64,000 nt of DNA from Grifola frondosa (taxonomy: Eukaryota > Basidiomycota > Agaricomycetes > Polyporales > Grifolaceae): positions 2,046,001-2,110,000 of the forward strand of contig LUGG01000002.1 of the NCBI GenBank assembly GCA_001683735.1. The letters are read 5' to 3'. How positions within the stretch are numbered: position 1 is the stretch's first letter; every line of letters starts with the position of its first letter. Below, piece by piece: positions 60,169-64,000 of the stretch. The notes beneath the pieces are model-generated. The model was not told the origin of the DNA and did no database searches. It saw nothing but the letters and a program-made list of their open reading frames with translations. A program made the position numbers and the translations under genes.

Positions 60169-61015
60169 TTGTAGAAGCTCTCTATAGATCTGTAGGGCGT
60201 ATGACCCCCCAAAACAGAAAATTGTAGGTAGCTGCTTTACCTACCATTCTTTGCTCAGCAGCTATCATAAATTGAGAACGAGTGCTTAGTGGGAGGGTAT
60301 ATAGCTTCGAGTAGTGTCGACCCGGTCATCGCTTACATATTGGTTCAAAGGACTGTTGTTGCACACCGAGAAATACCCTGTAATCAACTCCATATTCGCG
60401 GCGACTGCTAGACCCGAATGTCACGGATATCATCACTGGCAGGCCATAGACCCGCATCCACAACGTAGCTGATATCCTCAGGTCTCGGATCCAGATATTG
60501 TCATTCTGACCGCTTTGGAAAATTCATGATCGACATCGATCTAACATTCTGAATACCCGCGAATTGAAACGATCAGAGCGAAAATGTACACGATCGAACA
60601 ACTCGGAAATCGCACTCGAGGGCGCTGCATCCGAGACGTATGTTCATCGAAAAATCTCTCACTTGAGGCGACAAAAAGAACACATAATGCACCACGACTC
60701 ATCACAATCCCTAGAAGCAGATATATATATATAAAGCTTTTCAGCGAGTCATACCGCTGTCCTTGTGAATACATATCCGTTCATCTATAAGTATACAAAT
60801 TCAGCCGGAGAGTAAAGAAATAGACCCAGAGCACACCACACAGCGACACATCTCGTCTCGTAAGCGGCTGGTTCCAAGACAGCCAGTGAAAACCAACAAA
60901 CGCGGCTCCTGATCGCAGACTGGAAGGAAGCAAAAATCGCATCAGCCAAAATCATTGATGATAAAACAATTGGCCCAGAAAGGGCGTACCTGCAACTGTC
61001 AAGCAACGCAATGTC
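60169..61015. other. Convergent intergenic region with an AT microsatellite
   Basis: No gene recognised over about 850 bases. A short (AT)n run lies at 60721-60733. Confidence 0.5.
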
Positions 61016-62603
61016 TCATTTCGGTTCCACATAGGATATCTCTGGACGCGAATGGTTGATCATCGGCGTCTGTGAGTCGACGGAACTAATGGTTGACATA
61101 GAGGTGGTCCGATGGAGGTTTGTGCGCGATATGTGAAGAATAGATGTCGGCCTCGCGGGCCGCTCGATCATAGGCAAGATGAACGGAGTAAGACCAAAGG
61201 CCTCAGGGGAGGAGAAACTGACGATCCTCCGGGGAACGAAGATAGGAAGAGCCTCAGTATCCGGTATGAACCGCCGGGTGCTCACAAAGAGGACCACATT
61301 GACGACACCTAAAGTTGTCAACTGAGTGCGTGTGCAACATATCCATATGAGAAATTTACCCTGAAGGTTGAAGACAAAATCTGAAAATATTGTAGCCCAG
61401 AAGGGAACTTCGTGGCCGCCGAATTCTATAAATCTAGCAAGAGTGACAGGCAGAAGGAGAATTGTGTAGGCAATCTGCGATGTAACATTTAACAAGAAAA
61501 TAAGCTATGATATTCACAGTTACTTACCGGATACCTGTTCAAGAGGAAATAAATGGGTCGATGAATCCAACGAGACATTATAAAAATGCATACCAAATCA
61601 TTCTAGCGGCCACACGCATCATAGAAGAATCCACAACGTCACGAGCGACGGCCAACTGCCATCGTTCACCGCGAGGGACGAAACGAAGACACCATTTGCC
61701 ACTCCGTTTGATTATATTGCCTCGAACCCGGAGCAAGCTAGAGGTATATAAAATAAAGGAGAGGAATGCAGACACAAATTCCTAAGCAACTAAAGTCAAC
61801 TAAACTGTGGAATTGTTTGCTCGAATTGAGGACGTACGAAGAAATATTCAAGGAACGTCTGTTCCTTGGGGTAGTTGTTCGTAATCCAGCACCTAAATAA
61901 TTCCGATGAGATCGACAACCTCATATATGGCCGTGGTGTTACTTACCAATACCCGACGGTCCAAAGTATGGACCCTTCGCTGCGGTCTGGATTGCGAGCG
62001 GTCCAATTGCAACGACAAATGCCACAAGAAACCATCCCAAGCATAATGATACATAGCGCACCACCTTTGTAGGACTCCACCGGATGAACAAGAGCATAAA
62101 AATATGCAGTGAGAGTACGAATGACCTAGTATTCCTCTTTGAATCAGCACCTAGCCGCGAAGAGCATCACAAATCGCTCACGCACCACAAAGCTATGCCC
62201 ACGTTACCTGCCTGCTTGATGCCTCCCTGGGCACGACACAGTCGCCCTTCTTCGACGGTACGGTCCAGGACCCACTTTCCGTTCATGACTGTACCCACCG
62301 CTTGGAGGACATTCGCGACGAGGAGGGAAATGAAGAACGGCACAATATTAGTGTTGCGAAGCGTCAAACATTGTGGCCTCATAACCTATTAGCGAAGCGT
62401 CATCCGTGGAACATGATGACTCTTAGACGAAACGAACCGCTAACGTGGGCAAGACAGCGAACAAGGAGATCGCACCAGCCACCACCAAACTCTACCAGAG
62501 ATTCAACAGCTGAGGAAGCGTTTATCCTGGCGCCACTCACAGCTACACCGATCACCTCGGACGACCCATATAGCATCGATGGGAAGTCGCCTTGACTAGA
62601 CAT
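61016..62603 (-). CDS. G protein-coupled receptor, Git3/cAMP-receptor-like
   Basis: This is a seven-helix receptor of the group seen in many basidiomycetes and related to Git3/cAR-type nutrient receptors; the ligand is unknown. The start MSSQGDFPSMLYGSSEVIGVA splices at GTGAGT to SLVVAGAISLFAVLPTLA (helix 1). LRNTNIVPFFISLLVANVLQ with AVGTVMNGKWV is helix 2, and AQGGIKQAGNVGIALW leads into SFVLSLHIFMLLFIRW, helix 3. FVVAIGPLAI and GPYFGPSG come next, followed by FVSAFLSFILYTSSLLRVRG (helix 5). The large third loop contains KWCLRFVPRGERWQLAV. Helices 6 and 7 are VAYTILLLPVTLARFIEFGG and GVVNVVLFVSTRRFIPDTEA. A Ser/Thr-rich cytosolic tail ends PEISYVEPK at 61016, as expected for a regulated receptor. 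The frame is intact. Confidence 0.82.
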
Positions 62604-64000
62604 CAGAATGCGCGAACGTAAAGAACGAACTACTTCAACGTCCTGCGTGAAGCACCAAAAGGCCAGCTGGGAAAGAAAAGGGAGGGGAAAGAAGGGGAAC
62701 TCTCTCGCCTCACATCTCTTGATGTTCGGTTTAAAATACAATGCTCGTCATGTATTATTTGTAGCATCGAAGGAGCCGACATTTCCAGGACGTTGATCAT
62801 GATGGAAAGGCCTGGGAGGCAAAGTGACATTATCTCTGTGACTTATATGTGACAACGTGTTTGCACCAATCGCCTCAGCACGTTTCCTCCTCCTGGCCGG
62901 TGCTCTAGCTTTACTCCCATCTATTTTCTGATAGCTCGTATCCGTGTGTCATTCATGATAACGGAAATGAAGGGACTTTCCTTTCTTCTCCCAATATCCG
63001 CCTGGCAACCAACGAACAGTACCATCTCTTGCGGAAAAGATCATTGTTCAAAGTCTTCTCATAACTTCTCACCTTCATTGTGGGCGGCATTGCACGGGAA
63101 AACCGCTCGATACTGTTCCTGATATCACTTGTGCTTACGGCGCATCGGTAAACCCATGGCAGATCATCATGGTGACCAATTCCCAGGCTGCCAACTCTTG
63201 GTTTCCCCGCATTCGTTGTGTCTGTAATCGGAGGGGACGAGCAGCATCGATGATGGTGAGCCCATTCTATGCTGAGTATGCTTTGCATCCATGATGTCAA
63301 CTTTGATACTTTCTAAGAGGTCTGACCTCGATGAAGCCTAGGTCCGTCTCCCTGTCCTGGTATACTGTATGCAGGAACCGTTCAGGGAGCCAGACATAGA
63401 ACGGAAAGCTGAGACTATACCACTTGTGGTTCTTCTTTGACTTGATAGAGGCCTCCGTATTCCGTTATTGACACGTCTCATTTTCAGCCGCACGGTGATA
63501 GTCCTTGGTTGACTGTCGCTCCAGTCGTTGCACATTATCAAGTCCAACGTAATCTCGACCTTTCAGTTCCAGCGATCTCATTCATACCTTTCTCCATACG
63601 ACCTCTAAGTATTAGCCTGCCAGCTTGCAACTTGTCTACGATCCTCCACCATTACTCCCGGGGGAGGTCGACTTGCACACACCCCAGACGCAACCTACAT
63701 TCTGATAATGATGAGTATTTCTACCGCTCATATATACTAACCTTCGCTCAGACTACCGAGCGTGCGACTCAGATTGCGTTCCGTTCCGCACCTTATTATG
63801 GCGACATTTGGATTTCGCTGCAAAGAAGCCATCAACAGATAGAGATTCAATGGGACAACGACCATTGCGGATGCCTTGAAAGTGGTGGTGAATTACAATG
63901 AACGATGCACCCCGTTTCCGTCATCGCGGCAGCCTCGTCGGCTGTGCAGACAGTGCGAAGTCTGTCAGCCGCTTGAAATGACTCTGTTCTCTACGCTGAT
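62604..64000. other. Right-edge region without a recognisable gene
   Basis: About 1.4 kb upstream of the GPCR. The longest plus-strand frame (63509-63901, 130 codons) has no recognisable motif. A gene continuing beyond the window cannot be excluded. Confidence 0.4.

Noticed and set aside
60721..60733. (AT)n run as a promoter TATA element
   Set aside because: It lies between convergent gene ends with no coding frame at a sensible distance, so it is kept only as a microsatellite.
63509..63901. 130-codon open frame near the right edge
   Set aside because: No motif, no clear promoter and composition like the surrounding non-coding sequence.

Overview
This 64 kb window looks like nuclear DNA of a filamentous basidiomycete, most likely an Agaricomycete. 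The genes are split by many short introns of about 45-70 nt. Several families typical of mushroom-forming fungi are present: two DUF6533-type seven-helix proteins, other unclassified seven-helix proteins, a fungal-type kinase and a large Pro-rich Cys-module protein. There is no sign of operons, CRISPR arrays, rRNA genes or an intact transposon, and I found no convincing tRNA.

Layout. At 0.6-9.6 kb there is an aminoglycoside-phosphotransferase-like protein, the succinate dehydrogenase membrane anchor SDH4 (five exons resolved) and the NuA4 subunit EPL1. At 10.5-18.7 kb there is a fungal-type protein kinase, two tandem DUF6533 membrane proteins, a decayed SRPK-like kinase and a truncated third DUF6533 copy, so this is a small birth-and-death accessory region. 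At 19.2-27.8 kb there is a large protein with five copies of a strictly spaced Cys module, an NFKBIL1-like small protein and a FAP1/NFX1 zinc-finger protein. At 27.9-31.1 kb there is a quinone oxidoreductase and a seven-helix protein, each with a GC-AG intron. At 31.5-40.7 kb there is an IucB/SidF-like siderophore acyltransferase convergent with a peroxisomal ABCD half transporter, then an OPT oligopeptide transporter. At 41.2-47.4 kb there is a YBP/glomulin-like protein, a seven-helix protein, an FSP1/AMID-like FAD oxidoreductase and a 39-residue hydrophobic ORF. At 48.6-49.5 kb lies a dead MFS transporter. At 51.3-55.4 kb there is an RNAi-type RNA-dependent RNA polymerase, followed by MOB4/phocein, a purine-cytosine permease and a Git3/cAMP-receptor-like GPCR.

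A cross-cutting observation is that many otherwise well-preserved genes carry single-base frame changes, mostly at short homopolymers. They affect genes normally kept under selection (MOB4, NFX1, the Cys-module gene). The simplest reading is homopolymer-length error in the assembly, and these genes are therefore listed as CDS with the break described. The SRPK-like kinase, the third DUF6533 copy and the MFS gene carry in-frame stops or large deletions and are called true pseudogenes.

Gene ends and exon junctions were read by eye from frame continuity, GT/GC-AG sites and remembered family motifs. No alignment was run.
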